A DNA stretch of 64,000 nt from ZC4RG35 sp036375695 (GTDB lineage: Bacteria; Actinomycetota; Acidimicrobiia; Spongiisociales; ZC4RG35): positions 25,796-89,795 of the forward strand of contig DASVBU010000037.1 in the NCBI GenBank assembly GCA_036375695.1. The letters run 5' to 3'. The position numbers and the translations under genes were made by a program. Positions 1-7,720 of this stretch are shown one piece after another. The notes under the pieces were generated by a model. It ran no database searches and had not been told where the DNA came from. It saw nothing but the letters and a program-made list of their open reading frames with translations. The number at the start of each line of letters is the position of its first letter. The first letter of the stretch is position 1.

Positions 1-10
1 GGATCGATGT

Positions 11-27
11 GCCCGCCTGTGGGCGGC
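11..27 (-). terminator. short hairpin just after rpmE
   Basis: A GC-rich stem of six pairs with one bulged C and a TGTG loop lies directly behind the rpmE stop codon. There is no T-run, so termination is only a possibility. Confidence 0.3.
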
Positions 28-273
28 TCAGTCCTCTTCAGACCCCGCCTCTGACCCTGCTGCAGTGAAGGAGGTCTTGCCGTAGCGCTTCTGGAAGCGC
101 TCGACGCGACCCCCGCTGTCGACCAGCTTCTGCTTGCCGGTGAAGAACGGGTGGCACTCGTTGCACAACTCGATGTGCATCTCGCCTGGCTTGGTGCTCC
201 GGGTCTCGAACGTGTTGCCACACGAGCAGGTGACCCGGGTGATGTCGTAGGTGGGATGGATCTCGGTCTTCAT
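28..273 (-). CDS. rpmE: 50S ribosomal protein L31, zinc-binding type
   Basis: An 81-residue protein of the large ribosomal subunit (L31). It begins MKTEIHPTYD, the usual L31 start. Cys16, Cys18, Cys37 and Cys40 form the zinc site, so this is the zinc-binding (C+) form rather than the zinc-free paralogue made under zinc starvation. The acidic tail after residue 70 (GSEAGSEED) is longer than in many L31 proteins. The ATG at 273 is preceded by GGAGAC and fits the family. The gene lies 16 bases behind rho on the same strand and is probably co-transcribed with it, as in many actinobacteria. Longer readings of the frame are not L31-like. Confidence 0.95.
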   Translation of the reverse strand: MKTEIHPTYDITRVTCSCGNTFETRSTKPGEMHIELCNECHPFFTGKQKLVDSGGRVERFQKRYGKTSFTAAGSEAGSEED

Positions 274-289
274 GATGTCTCCGCAAATA

Positions 290-1750
290 TCAGCCGCTGC
301 TCTTCGCCACTTCGGCGAGGAACTCCGCGTTCGACTTGGTCGTCTTGAGCCTGTCGATGAGAAGCTCCAGCGCAGCCCCCGGCTCGAGAGCGAGCAGGAC
401 TCTACGCAGCTTCCATACCTGGGCAAGCTCCGTCGGGTCGAACAGCAGCTCCTCTTTCCTTGTTCCCGATGACTCGATGTCGACCGCGGGGTAGATCCGC
501 TTGTCGGCGAGCTTGCGGTCGAGACGGAGCTCCATGTTCCCGGTGCCCTTGAACTCCTCGAAGATGACCTCGTCCATCTTGGAACCGGTCTCGACGAGGG
601 CCGTGGCGAGGATGGTGAGCGATCCGCCCTCCTCGATGTTCCGGGCGGCGCCGAAGAACCGCTTCGGTGGGTAGAGGGCCTGGGAGTCGACACCACCGGA
701 CAGGATCCGGCCCGATGCAGGCGTGGCCAGGTTGTGGGCCCGGGCGAGTCGGGTGATGGAGTCGAGGACGATCACAACGTCCATGCCCATCTCGACGAGT
801 CGCTTCGCCCTCTCTATGGCCAGCTCGGAGACCTGGGTGTGCTCCTCGGCGGGCCGGTCGAAGGTCGAATAGATGACCTCGCCCTTCACGGAGCGCTGCA
901 TGTCGGTGACCTCTTCGGGCCGCTCGTCGACCAGGACCACCATCAGGTAGCACTCGGGGTTGTTGATCGAGATCGATTGGGCGATCTCCTGGAGGACCGT
1001 GGTCTTCCCTGCCTTGGGCGGGGAGACGATCAGGCCTCGCTGACCCTTTCCGATCGGGGCGATCAGGTCGACGATGCGAGTGAGGATGTTCCCCGGCTTG
1101 CCCTCCACCTCGAGTCGGAGACGCTCGTCCGGGAACAGCGGGGTCAGGTTCTCGAACTTGGGACGGTTCATCGCCTCTTCGGGATCCATCCCGTTGACCT
1201 TGTCCACCCTCACCAGGGCCGGGAACTTCTCCTTGGACCTTGGCGGGCGGATCGGGCCCGAGACGATGTCGCCCTTGCGGATGCGGTATTTGCGGATCTG
1301 GTTGGCGGAGACGTAGACGTCCTTGTCACCGGCCTTGTACCCGGTCACCCGGAGGAATCCGTAGCCCTCGGGGAGGATGTCCAGCAGTCCCTCCCGGATC
1401 TCGAGCTCGTCCTCGGGGATCATCTCGTCGTCGCGACGACGGTCCCGATCACGACGGCGACGACGCTGGCCGCCGCCCTCGGAGCGCTGCTGTGGCTCGC
1501 CTTCCTGCTCGACATCCGACTCGCCGCCCTCATCGCCGGCGGGAGTCTCGGGACGCTCCGTCCTCGGGGTGGCGCGCGGCAGCTCGAGGTCGGGCGTCGG
1601 CGCCTCTTCCTCTTCGACTATGCCGCCGGCCTCCATGAGGGCGGAGATCAGCTTCGACTTTTGGAGTCCATCGGCTTCGATTCCGACGGCTTCGGCGATC
1701 TGCCTGAGTTCTTCGATCGACTTGCTCTGCAATTGAGCTCGTGTAGTCAT
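290..1750 (-). CDS. rho: transcription termination factor Rho
   Basis: A 486-residue hexameric RNA helicase that ends transcription at Rho-dependent sites. Residues 1-45 form the N-terminal helical domain (SKSIEELRQIAEAVGIE). Residues 46-112 are a charged insertion, acidic then Arg-rich, typical of high-GC actinobacterial Rho and thought to strengthen RNA binding. The cold-shock-like RNA-binding domain follows (ILPEGYGFLR, about 125-135). The Walker A motif is SPPKAGKTT near 243-251, and the Walker B region reads VVIVLDSITRLARAHN. The ATG at 1750 was chosen over an upstream in-frame start because it opens the conserved N-terminus and follows a GAAGGA ribosome site. It is the third gene of a minus-strand group with mgtC-like and thrC, but has about 160 bases of its own leader. 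Confidence 0.96.
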   Translation of the reverse strand: MTTRAQLQSKSIEELRQIAEAVGIEADGLQKSKLISALMEAGGIVEEEEAPTPDLELPRATPRTERPETPAGDEGGESDVEQEGEPQQRSEGGGQRRRRRDRDRRRDDEMIPEDELEIREGLLDILPEGYGFLRVTGYKAGDKDVYVSANQIRKYRIRKGDIVSGPIRPPRSKEKFPALVRVDKVNGMDPEEAMNRPKFENLTPLFPDERLRLEVEGKPGNILTRIVDLIAPIGKGQRGLIVSPPKAGKTTVLQEIAQSISINNPECYLMVVLVDERPEEVTDMQRSVKGEVIYSTFDRPAEEHTQVSELAIERAKRLVEMGMDVVIVLDSITRLARAHNLATPASGRILSGGVDSQALYPPKRFFGAARNIEEGGSLTILATALVETGSKMDEVIFEEFKGTGNMELRLDRKLADKRIYPAVDIESSGTRKEELLFDPTELAQVWKLRRVLLALEPGAALELLIDRLKTTKSNAEFLAEVAKSSG

Positions 1751-1873
1751 GAGATCCTTCGCGACTCGTCCCCGCGGGGAGCAATCGGATAGGTACAGCC
1801 GCAGGCATGGGGACACCGGGAAGTGCACGAATGCTGCGGGGGCTGCCACCGACGGTACCCGGTGACTGGACTA

Positions 1874-1901
1874 ATCATACCGGCGCACGACGCTTGCGCA
1901 A
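1874..1901 (-). promoter_or_regulatory. candidate rho promoter
   Basis: Read on the minus strand, TTGCGC and TATGAT are separated by 16 bases, upstream of rho. This would give a rho leader of about 115 bases. The -35 match is weak, and the -35 box overlaps the hairpin behind thrC. Confidence 0.35.
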
Positions 1902-1907
1902 AGCGTC
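1889..1907 (-). terminator. hairpin after thrC
   Basis: A perfect 7-bp stem (GACGCTT / AAGCGTC) with a 5-base loop begins two bases past the thrC stop codon. No T-run follows, so it may be a pause or RNA-stabilising stem rather than a full terminator. Confidence 0.4.
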
Positions 1908-1909
1908 AT

Positions 1910-3115
1910 TCAGCCGATGGCGGTGAGCAGCGCTTCCGGGGTGGGGTCGATCACCCGGTGGTGCTCGGGCAGCCGGGCCAGACGCGCCAGGGACTCCGGC
2001 ATCTCGGGAGGTCGGCCGATGGCCTCGGTCACCACGTCGGCGAACTTGGCCGGGTGCGCCGTGCCCACGATCAGCTGGGGCACATCCCTCTCCCGCTCCT
2101 CCGCCACCTTCCAGGCCGCCGCGGTGTGCGGGTCGAGCAGGTAGCCGTGCTCCTCCCACACCCCAGCGATCGTGGCCCGAATCTCTTGGTCGCCGGCCCA
2201 GCCGGCGTCGAAGTCCTGCCGGGCCGACTCCGGGAGTCGCTCCAGGTTGGAGGGGACCTGGATGTCCATGGCCGGGGCCACCGTGGGAACCACCTCGGAC
2301 CGCCGATCGACACCCGCGGCGAACAGGTCGTAGAGGTAGCGGTTGGCGTTGGTGGCCACCACCACCCTCTCGATGGGGGCGCCCATTCGGGCGGCCGTCC
2401 AGGCCGAGTAGGCGTTGCCGAAGTTGCCTGTGGGCACCACGACCTCGATAGGTCGGCCGATTTGCGCCGCGGCATGGACGTAGTACCCCGTCTGGACGGC
2501 GATCCGGGCGAAATTGATCGAGTTCACGGCGAGCAGATCCGGACGTGTCCGGAACGCTTCCTTGACCATCGCCTGACAGTCGTCGAACGTGCCCCGGACC
2601 GCCAGGACCGTGACCATTTCGTCGTCGACCGTCGTCATCTGGCGCCTCTGCATCTCCGCCACCCTGCCCTCGGGGAACACGACCACGATGGGGAGCCGAC
2701 CCCGGCAGGCGGCGATGGCGGCCGACCCGGTGTCACCGCTGGTGGCGACCAGCACCGCGCGGTCGTCCACGGCCCGGGCGAGGAGGCGAGCCACCACCTG
2801 GAGAGCGTGATCCTTGAAGCTCAGCGTCGGGCCCCAGAACAGCTCGAGAACCCTCCGATCGCCGACCTCGACGACCGGCGCGACCTCGGGGTGGGTGAAG
2901 TTCGCTGCCGCCTCGACGACGACGCCGTCCGGGTCCTCCGCCCCGAATGCCCTCAGGACGCTTGCCACGGCATGGGTGTAGGACCACGAACGCCAGCCTT
3001 CGGGGAGACGCGGGAGCTCGACAGGTGTGTACAGACCGCCATCCGGTGCCAGGCCTCCGACGAGAGCGCCCTCGAAGTCGACCTCGGTCGAGGAGCGTGT
3101 GGAGCGGAACCTCAC
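1910..3115 (-). CDS. thrC: threonine synthase
   Basis: A 401-residue PLP enzyme that converts O-phosphohomoserine to threonine, the last step of threonine synthesis. The N-terminus (FRSTRSSTEVDFEGALVGGL then PDGGLYTP) is the E. coli-type ThrC pattern rather than the shorter actinobacterial/plant-like type. The PLP lysine sits in LSFKDHALQ near residue 100, and the phosphate-binding stretch TSGDTGSAAI follows. The start is GTG at 3115. It lies 7 bases behind the MgtC-like gene, so the two are probably co-transcribed. No homoserine kinase or dehydrogenase gene is in the window, so thrC is separated from the rest of its pathway here. Confidence 0.93.
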   Translation of the reverse strand: MRFRSTRSSTEVDFEGALVGGLAPDGGLYTPVELPRLPEGWRSWSYTHAVASVLRAFGAEDPDGVVVEAAANFTHPEVAPVVEVGDRRVLELFWGPTLSFKDHALQVVARLLARAVDDRAVLVATSGDTGSAAIAACRGRLPIVVVFPEGRVAEMQRRQMTTVDDEMVTVLAVRGTFDDCQAMVKEAFRTRPDLLAVNSINFARIAVQTGYYVHAAAQIGRPIEVVVPTGNFGNAYSAWTAARMGAPIERVVVATNANRYLYDLFAAGVDRRSEVVPTVAPAMDIQVPSNLERLPESARQDFDAGWAGDQEIRATIAGVWEEHGYLLDPHTAAAWKVAEERERDVPQLIVGTAHPAKFADVVTEAIGRPPEMPESLARLARLPEHHRVIDPTPEALLTAIG

Positions 3116-3122
3116 TTCCGTG

Positions 3123-3581
3123 TCAGGATTCCATGTCCTCGATGTCGGCTTCCTGGTGCGGCGTCATGCCGCCGGGTGTCGGCACCGAGGGATGACCCAG
3201 GACGGCGATGACGATCACGGTGATCAGGGCGGAGCCGACCCCCAGGATCCACTGCCCCACACCGATGACGACGCCGATGCCGGCAGTGACCCAGATGCCG
3301 GCTGCCGTGGTCAGCCCGGTGACGTGCCCGCCCGACCGGAGAATCGCCCCGGCGCCGAGAAAGCCGATGCCGGTTGCCACCGCAGCGGTGACCCGGAGCA
3401 GGTCGAGCCGGTTACCGCCGACCAGCTCCGCGGAGGCCGTGAAGAGGCAGGCGCCCATCGCCACCAGCATGTAGGTGCGGAGACCGGCGGGCTTGTCGTG
3501 CTTCTGCCGGTCGTAGCCGACCGCGCCGCCCAGAGCGGTGGCGACCAGCACCCGGAGAAGCAACTCCAGTTCGGGATTCAT
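3123..3581 (-). CDS. MgtC/SapB family membrane protein
   Basis: A 152-residue inner-membrane protein with four to five hydrophobic segments. The family signature is clear: LGGAVGYDRQ..KPAGLRTYMLVAMGACLFT near the N-terminus, then GIGFLGAGAIL and GLTTAAGIWVTAGIGV. In pathogens MgtC affects magnesium-limited growth and restrains the F-type ATP synthase; the role in free-living bacteria is unclear. The ATG at 3581 was chosen because the upstream extension is hydrophilic and overlaps the tRNA-Arg gene on the other strand. The C-terminal tail (TPHQEADIEDMES) is short, so the larger cytosolic domain of Salmonella MgtC is absent. It leads directly into thrC. Confidence 0.9.
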   Translation of the reverse strand: MNPELELLLRVLVATALGGAVGYDRQKHDKPAGLRTYMLVAMGACLFTASAELVGGNRLDLLRVTAAVATGIGFLGAGAILRSGGHVTGLTTAAGIWVTAGIGVVIGVGQWILGVGSALITVIVIAVLGHPSVPTPGGMTPHQEADIEDMES

Positions 3582-3629
3582 GCCATGGCCCACGCTACTA
3601 ACCCCGGCCGGGCAGGACGCTCGCACCGG

Positions 3630-3635
3630 TAGAAT
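3630..3635 (+). promoter_or_regulatory. -10 box of tRNA-Arg
   Basis: TAGAAT lies nine bases before the mature tRNA 5' end. The same hexamer precedes tRNA-Ala at 34258-34253 on the other strand, which supports the call. No clear -35 box is visible. Confidence 0.5.
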
Positions 3636-3644
3636 GGGTGCTCC

Positions 3645-3716
<72 letters not shown>

Positions 3717-3721
3717 CGCCA

Positions 3722-3747
3722 AAGCCCCAGCCATCAGGCTGGGGCTT
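3722..3747 (+). terminator. terminator of tRNA-Arg
   Basis: A perfect 11-bp stem (AAGCCCCAGCC / GGCTGGGGCTT) with loop ATCA follows the tRNA, ending in CTTCTG. It is a strong intrinsic terminator candidate. Confidence 0.8.
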
Positions 3748-3749
3748 CT

Positions 3750-3777
3750 GTACTTGGTACCGGGTACTTGGTATTTG
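3750..3777 (+). repeat. tandem heptamer repeat beside tRNA-Arg
   Basis: Four 7-base units sit end to end: GTACTTG, GTACCGG, GTACTTG, GTATTTG. The same unit repeats four times beside tRNA-Gln at 13972-13999. The remaining sequence up to 3995 holds no gene that I can support. Confidence 0.75.
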
Positions 3778-3995
3778 CACGGCCGGGTGCCGAACCCGTC
3801 CGACGCCTCCGGCGCGGTCGCCGGGAGCGCTTCGCTCGGTCTCCGGGGTTCTCTTCGACCTCCGGCTCGTCATATGTCGACCGGTACCTCCAGCAAGGGG
3901 GTGGATCATGGATCTCAAACAAACGGTGCGAACTGTCGGAACCACCCAGGGGGTCAGGAGGGCGATAGCGTGGCACTCGGCAGCGAGGAGCAACC

Positions 3996-4430
3996 ATGCA
4001 ACCGGAGCGGGGACAAGTCGATGCCCAGATCGACGTTGCCCAGGATCTGACAATCCAAGGCGTCGTGACCGCGGGCGCGACGGTGCGCGCAGGCGCCACT
4101 CTTGCGATTCGAGGGGCCGCCACTGGCCACTTCGTAGTCGAGGAGGGGGGCCGTCTGACGATTCACGGCGCTTTCAAGGGAACCATCGAAAACTCTGGAA
4201 CAGTGATGTTGGCCGGCGTGGTCACGGATGGGCTTCCGACGACCGGCCAGGTCGCGGTTGCAATTGGCACCGTGATAGGAATAGATCCTCCCATGGCCTT
4301 GCTGGGCGATGGTTCGCTCGAGATCGTGTCTGAGGACAGAACCATTCGGTTGAACGCCACCAGCTCCGAGGGCTATCTGCTGTACGACGCCGACCAAGGG
4401 AAATTCGTCCAGACCCTCCCCGAGGACTGA
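3996..4430 (+). CDS. bactofilin-like right-handed beta-helix protein
   Basis: A 144-residue soluble protein with no signal peptide. Residues 15-75 repeat a short hydrophobic pattern ending in G (DLTIQGVVTAGATVRAGATLAIRGAATGHF, then GRLTIHGAFKGTIENSG), which is how bactofilins and similar beta-helix proteins are built. Bactofilins polymerise into cytoskeletal filaments; whether this one does is an inference, because the core is shorter than usual. The C-terminal half (110-144) is less repetitive and acidic. The ATG at 3996 follows GAGGAG at a 6-base distance. It stands alone between tRNA-Arg and the convergent phoU. A generic polymer-forming or hypothetical protein is the alternative. Confidence 0.6.
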   Translation: MQPERGQVDAQIDVAQDLTIQGVVTAGATVRAGATLAIRGAATGHFVVEEGGRLTIHGAFKGTIENSGTVMLAGVVTDGLPTTGQVAVAIGTVIGIDPPMALLGDGSLEIVSEDRTIRLNATSSEGYLLYDADQGKFVQTLPED

Positions 4431-4457
4431 TCCGCAACCGGATGCCGGGAGCCGGTA

Positions 4458-5111
4458 CTAACCACCTTCCGGCTTGTAGTAGTCGATCCTATCGAGCGGC
4501 ATCACCACCGAGGTGAGGACGTTCTCCAGGTGGGAGACGATCCGCTTCATGAAGCGGTAGTAGAGAGCCTGCGGGACCGTCTCCGAGCCCGGTGCGTCGG
4601 ACTTGGCCAGCTGGAAGACGATGCGGTCGTGCTCGTGTGCCGCCACCTCCAGCTTGGGAATCAGTTCGTGAACCGCCTTTTGATCCTGATCGGCGAAAGC
4701 CTTCCGTCCTGCCACCAGGTACTCCTTGACCACGGCGGCCTCAGCCCGCATCTTCTCCACCCCGTCCTGGTCGGCGACGTGGACCCCGACGTTGGCGAGA
4801 TCCCAGATGTTCTTGCAGTAGTCACCGATGCGCTCCAGGTCCTTGGCCACCGCCATGTAGGCGAGGAGGAGGCCCTGCTCGAACTCGGCATGACGAACCG
4901 AGGCGCGCACCAGGAGCTCGCGCCGCACCGCCCGTTCCCGACGGTTGACCTGCTTGTCCAGGCTCCAGATCTGGTCCTGCACCTCTCGGGCCGGCGTGTC
5001 CCCGAAGAAGGCAGCCATCGCCAGGTCGAACATCTCGATGCAATCCCCCAGCATCGCGTCGAGATTCGACTCGATCTCCTTGTTGTTGGCTTCTTTGAAG
5101 ATGGAGAACAC
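4458..5111 (-). CDS. PhoU-domain protein
   Basis: A 217-residue, all-helical protein with two PhoU-type three-helix units. Metal-binding style stretches are visible (AKDLERIGDYCKNIWDLAN near 88-106, and a second, more divergent repeat). PhoU proteins restrain phosphate uptake and signalling. Here the gene starts nine bases behind a sodium-phosphate cotransporter gene, so it most likely tunes that transporter. In E. coli YjbB the same two parts are fused in one chain; here they are separate. It is less likely to be the PhoU of a PhoR/PstSCAB system, because no pst genes are near. Confidence 0.85.
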   Translation of the reverse strand: MFSIFKEANNKEIESNLDAMLGDCIEMFDLAMAAFFGDTPAREVQDQIWSLDKQVNRRERAVRRELLVRASVRHAEFEQGLLLAYMAVAKDLERIGDYCKNIWDLANVGVHVADQDGVEKMRAEAAVVKEYLVAGRKAFADQDQKAVHELIPKLEVAAHEHDRIVFQLAKSDAPGSETVPQALYYRFMKRIVSHLENVLTSVVMPLDRIDYYKPEGG

Positions 5112-5120
5112 CGGCCCCTC

Positions 5121-6281
5121 CTAGGACACGATCAGTATTAGCAGCGGGGCGGCGACAAATACGGTGATGATGTAGACGGCCACCCACGTCTTGTTGCGCA
5201 CCGCCGTCTTCGACAACCACTGGGCCATCCGGATCGGGATCTGCCTCACCCGCTTCGGATAGAAGAGGAAGATGCCGGTGAAGTTGATCACCACGTGGGC
5301 CATGGCGATGACCAGCGCTTCCGGCGAAGAGGCGGCCACCGAGGCGAGCACCGCGGTGGCTGTCGTTCCCAGGTCGGCGCCCAGGATCACCGGGAAGGCG
5401 TTGGGCATGCTGAGGATCCCGGCCGCCACCAGGGGCACCATGATCGAGTTGGTGATCCCCGAGGACTGAACCGCCAGTGTGGTGACGAAGCCCACCACCA
5501 CCGCCATCACCCCGCCCCGCTTGGCCAGGATCGTGTTCACGGCGCGCTCGATGCGGCTGGACACCAGCTTCTTCATCTGACGGGTCACCACGAGCAGGGC
5601 GAGGACAAGGGCGCCGAGACCGAGGACGATCATCACCGGTCCGATCGCCTTCCCCCACCCCCAACCCTCGAAGACCCCGACGATGGCGTCGACCGGGGCA
5701 TCGACCAGGTCGCCCAAGGAGAAACCGCCACCACCGTCGACCGGAGGCGAGTCGGGGGCCCAGCCGGTGATCCACCGAGCCAGGAAGCGGGCCGCCTTCG
5801 AGATCACCCCGAAAGCGACCTCGAGAGGCAGGAAGAGGACCACCGCCAGGATGTTGTAGAAGTCCTGCATCGTGGCGGCGGCGAACCCGCGCTCGAAGTA
5901 GACACCCTGGCGGATGTGCCCCAGGGAGGCGAGAGTGCTGGTGACCGCGCTTCCGATGTTGGCGCCCAGGACCAGCGGCACGGCCGCCTCGGGGGTGAGG
6001 ACACCCGCCCCCACCAGACCGACGATGATCGAGGTCGTCGCCGACGAGGACTGGACGAGGACGGTGGCGAGGAGACCGGCGGCGAGACCGGTGAGGGGGC
6101 TGGCGACCGCCGAGAAGACCTGGTCGACCAATCCTTCGCCGAGGAGGCCGATCCCGCTCTCCAGCGCACTGATCGCCGTCAGGAATAGATAGAGGGCGCC
6201 CAGAACGATCAACAGGCGCAGTACTCGTCTCGCCGACGAGGGCAGTACCCCGGGGCTGCCTTTGGCTTCCTGATCTCCCAT
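5121..6281 (-). CDS. Na+/phosphate cotransporter, NptA/PNaS family
   Basis: A 386-residue membrane protein with about nine hydrophobic spans. The family's inverted repeat is visible as two QSS motifs: VLVQSSSATTSIIVGLVGAG (near 75-95) and LAVQSSGITNSIMVPLVAAG (near 275-295). These form the phosphate/sodium path. The first 20 residues are a polar cytosolic tail, MGDQEAKGSPGV. The ATG at 6281 was preferred because the longer reading runs across the Ku start on the other strand. It shares a 63-base divergent region with Ku and leads into the PhoU-like gene. Direction of transport (uptake or efflux) cannot be told from sequence. Confidence 0.9.
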   Translation of the reverse strand: MGDQEAKGSPGVLPSSARRVLRLLIVLGALYLFLTAISALESGIGLLGEGLVDQVFSAVASPLTGLAAGLLATVLVQSSSATTSIIVGLVGAGVLTPEAAVPLVLGANIGSAVTSTLASLGHIRQGVYFERGFAAATMQDFYNILAVVLFLPLEVAFGVISKAARFLARWITGWAPDSPPVDGGGGFSLGDLVDAPVDAIVGVFEGWGWGKAIGPVMIVLGLGALVLALLVVTRQMKKLVSSRIERAVNTILAKRGGVMAVVVGFVTTLAVQSSGITNSIMVPLVAAGILSMPNAFPVILGADLGTTATAVLASVAASSPEALVIAMAHVVINFTGIFLFYPKRVRQIPIRMAQWLSKTAVRNKTWVAVYIITVFVAAPLLILIVS

Positions 6282-6332
6282 CGGCCGCCGCGAGGGTAGA
6301 CCTGCGCGAGTAACTGTGTCTCCGCCCGGGCA

Positions 6333-6338
6333 TAGACT
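6333..6338 (+). promoter_or_regulatory. leaderless-type -10 box of Ku
   Basis: TAGACT ends six bases before the Ku ATG and no ribosome site is present, so transcription probably starts at or next to the ATG. Confidence 0.5.
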
Positions 6339-6344
6339 CCCGTC

Positions 6345-7142
6345 ATGGCACCGAGAGCCATCTGGAAGGGCGCTATCAACTTCGGCCTGGTCACCATCCC
6401 CGTAGGGATGTACACCGCCACGGAGTCCAAGACGCCCAAGTTCAAGCAACTCCGCAAGGACGACCACTCCCCCATCCGTTACAAGCGCGTCGCCGAGACC
6501 GACGGTGAGGAGGTCGCCTGGGAGGACATCGTGCGCGGGTACGAGTTCGAGAAGGACCGCTACGTGGTCTTCACCGACGAGGAGCTCGCCAACGCCACAC
6601 CGGAGGGCTCACGTCTGGTCGACGTGGTCCAGTTCGTCGACGAATCAGAGATCGACCCGATGTTCTACAAGTCGTCCTACTACCTGGTCCCGGAGAAGAC
6701 CGGCGCCAAGGCGTACAAGATCCTCGCCGACGCCTTGAAGGAGAAGGGCCGAGTCGGGCTCGCCAAGGTGTCCATCCGGGAGAAGCAGCACATGGCGACC
6801 GTTCGAGTGAAGGACGGGGTCATCGTCATGGAGACCATGTACTGGCCGGACGAGATCCGCGCCGCCGAGTTCGAGGAGCTCGAGGCGGACGTCGAGGTCC
6901 GCAAGGAAGAGGTCGACATGGCAGCGATGATCATCGACAACCTGACCAAGGAGTTCGACCCGAGCGAGTGGGTGGACCGTACCCGGGAGGCCGTCGAGGA
7001 GCTCGCCGCCAAGAAGGTGGCGGGCGAGGAGATCGTCGAGCCCGAGTCGCCAGAGCCGACCAAGGTCGTCGACCTGCTCGAGGCCCTCAAGGCATCGGTC
7101 GAGGCCACCAAAGAACAGAAGAAGGAGAAGAAGGCCGGCTAG
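6345..7142 (+). CDS. ku: non-homologous end-joining protein Ku
   Basis: A 265-residue bacterial Ku, a homodimeric ring that binds DNA double-strand ends and recruits a ligase. It opens with the conserved MAPRAIWKGAINFGLVTIPV. The core carries KSSYYLVPEK and later KEEVDMAAMIIDNLTKEFDPSEW, the usual end of the Ku core. The Lys-rich tail (TKEQKKEKKAG) corresponds to the C-terminal extension that in other bacteria affects DNA threading and ligase stimulation. The partner ligase is in the convergent operon downstream; the two stop regions overlap across the VanZ-like gene by four bases. A LigD-type polymerase domain is not in the window. Confidence 0.96.
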   Translation: MAPRAIWKGAINFGLVTIPVGMYTATESKTPKFKQLRKDDHSPIRYKRVAETDGEEVAWEDIVRGYEFEKDRYVVFTDEELANATPEGSRLVDVVQFVDESEIDPMFYKSSYYLVPEKTGAKAYKILADALKEKGRVGLAKVSIREKQHMATVRVKDGVIVMETMYWPDEIRAAEFEELEADVEVRKEEVDMAAMIIDNLTKEFDPSEWVDRTREAVEELAAKKVAGEEIVEPESPEPTKVVDLLEALKASVEATKEQKKEKKAG

Positions 7143-7720
7143 CCCGTCTCCATCGCCGAGACTCCGCCTCGGCTTCGCACTGCATCCGAGCCACGCCACA
7201 CCAGCCACCCGATCATGGTGCCCGCGGTGTTCAGGAACAGGTCGTCGACGTCGAATGCCTTCCAGCCGAAGCCGAAGGCGAGGTTTCCCAGGAGCTGGAT
7301 GGTCTCGACGAGGAGCGAAGCCGCCAGCCCCACCACCACAGTGTTCCTCCCGGACCGGAACCGGGGGTGCAGCAGCGGGAGCAGGAGCCCGAGGGGCACG
7401 AACAGGGCGATGTTCCCTCCCAATTGCCACTTGATCGTCGGGAAGTATCCGTTGCCGATCGCCGCGGTGATCGTCCGGAACGGGACGAAGTTGTGGTGCC
7501 GGAGATCGAAGGGCGCCCCCACCCTTCGGGCCTCGGCGATCATCTCGGCATCGATAGGGAGTGGGCTCAGCACCACCCCGGCCACGACGACCGCGTAGAG
7601 GGTGATCGCCGCCACCACGAGCTTTCGGGCTGGGGCCGAGCCGGAGCTCAGCAGGTAGGCGATGAGCGCGAGCACCGTGGGGAGCAGAAGCCAGAAGACC
7701 AGCTCCTGGGTGTGGATCAT
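7139..7720 (-). CDS. VanZ-like membrane protein
   Basis: A 193-residue membrane protein with about five hydrophobic segments. The VanZ-like core is recognisable from NFVPFRTI (about 79-86), through GGNIALFVPLGLLLPLL, to ETIQLLGNLAFGFGWKAFDVDDLFLNTAGTMIGW. VanZ gives low-level teicoplanin resistance in enterococci, but most family members have no known role. It is the third gene of the yqeY-ligC-vanZ operon, overlapping the ligase by four bases (ATGA). Its 3' end overlaps that of Ku by four bases. Confidence 0.85.
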   Translation of the reverse strand: MIHTQELVFWLLLPTVLALIAYLLSSGSAPARKLVVAAITLYAVVVAGVVLSPLPIDAEMIAEARRVGAPFDLRHHNFVPFRTITAAIGNGYFPTIKWQLGGNIALFVPLGLLLPLLHPRFRSGRNTVVVGLAASLLVETIQLLGNLAFGFGWKAFDVDDLFLNTAGTMIGWLVWRGSDAVRSRGGVSAMETG

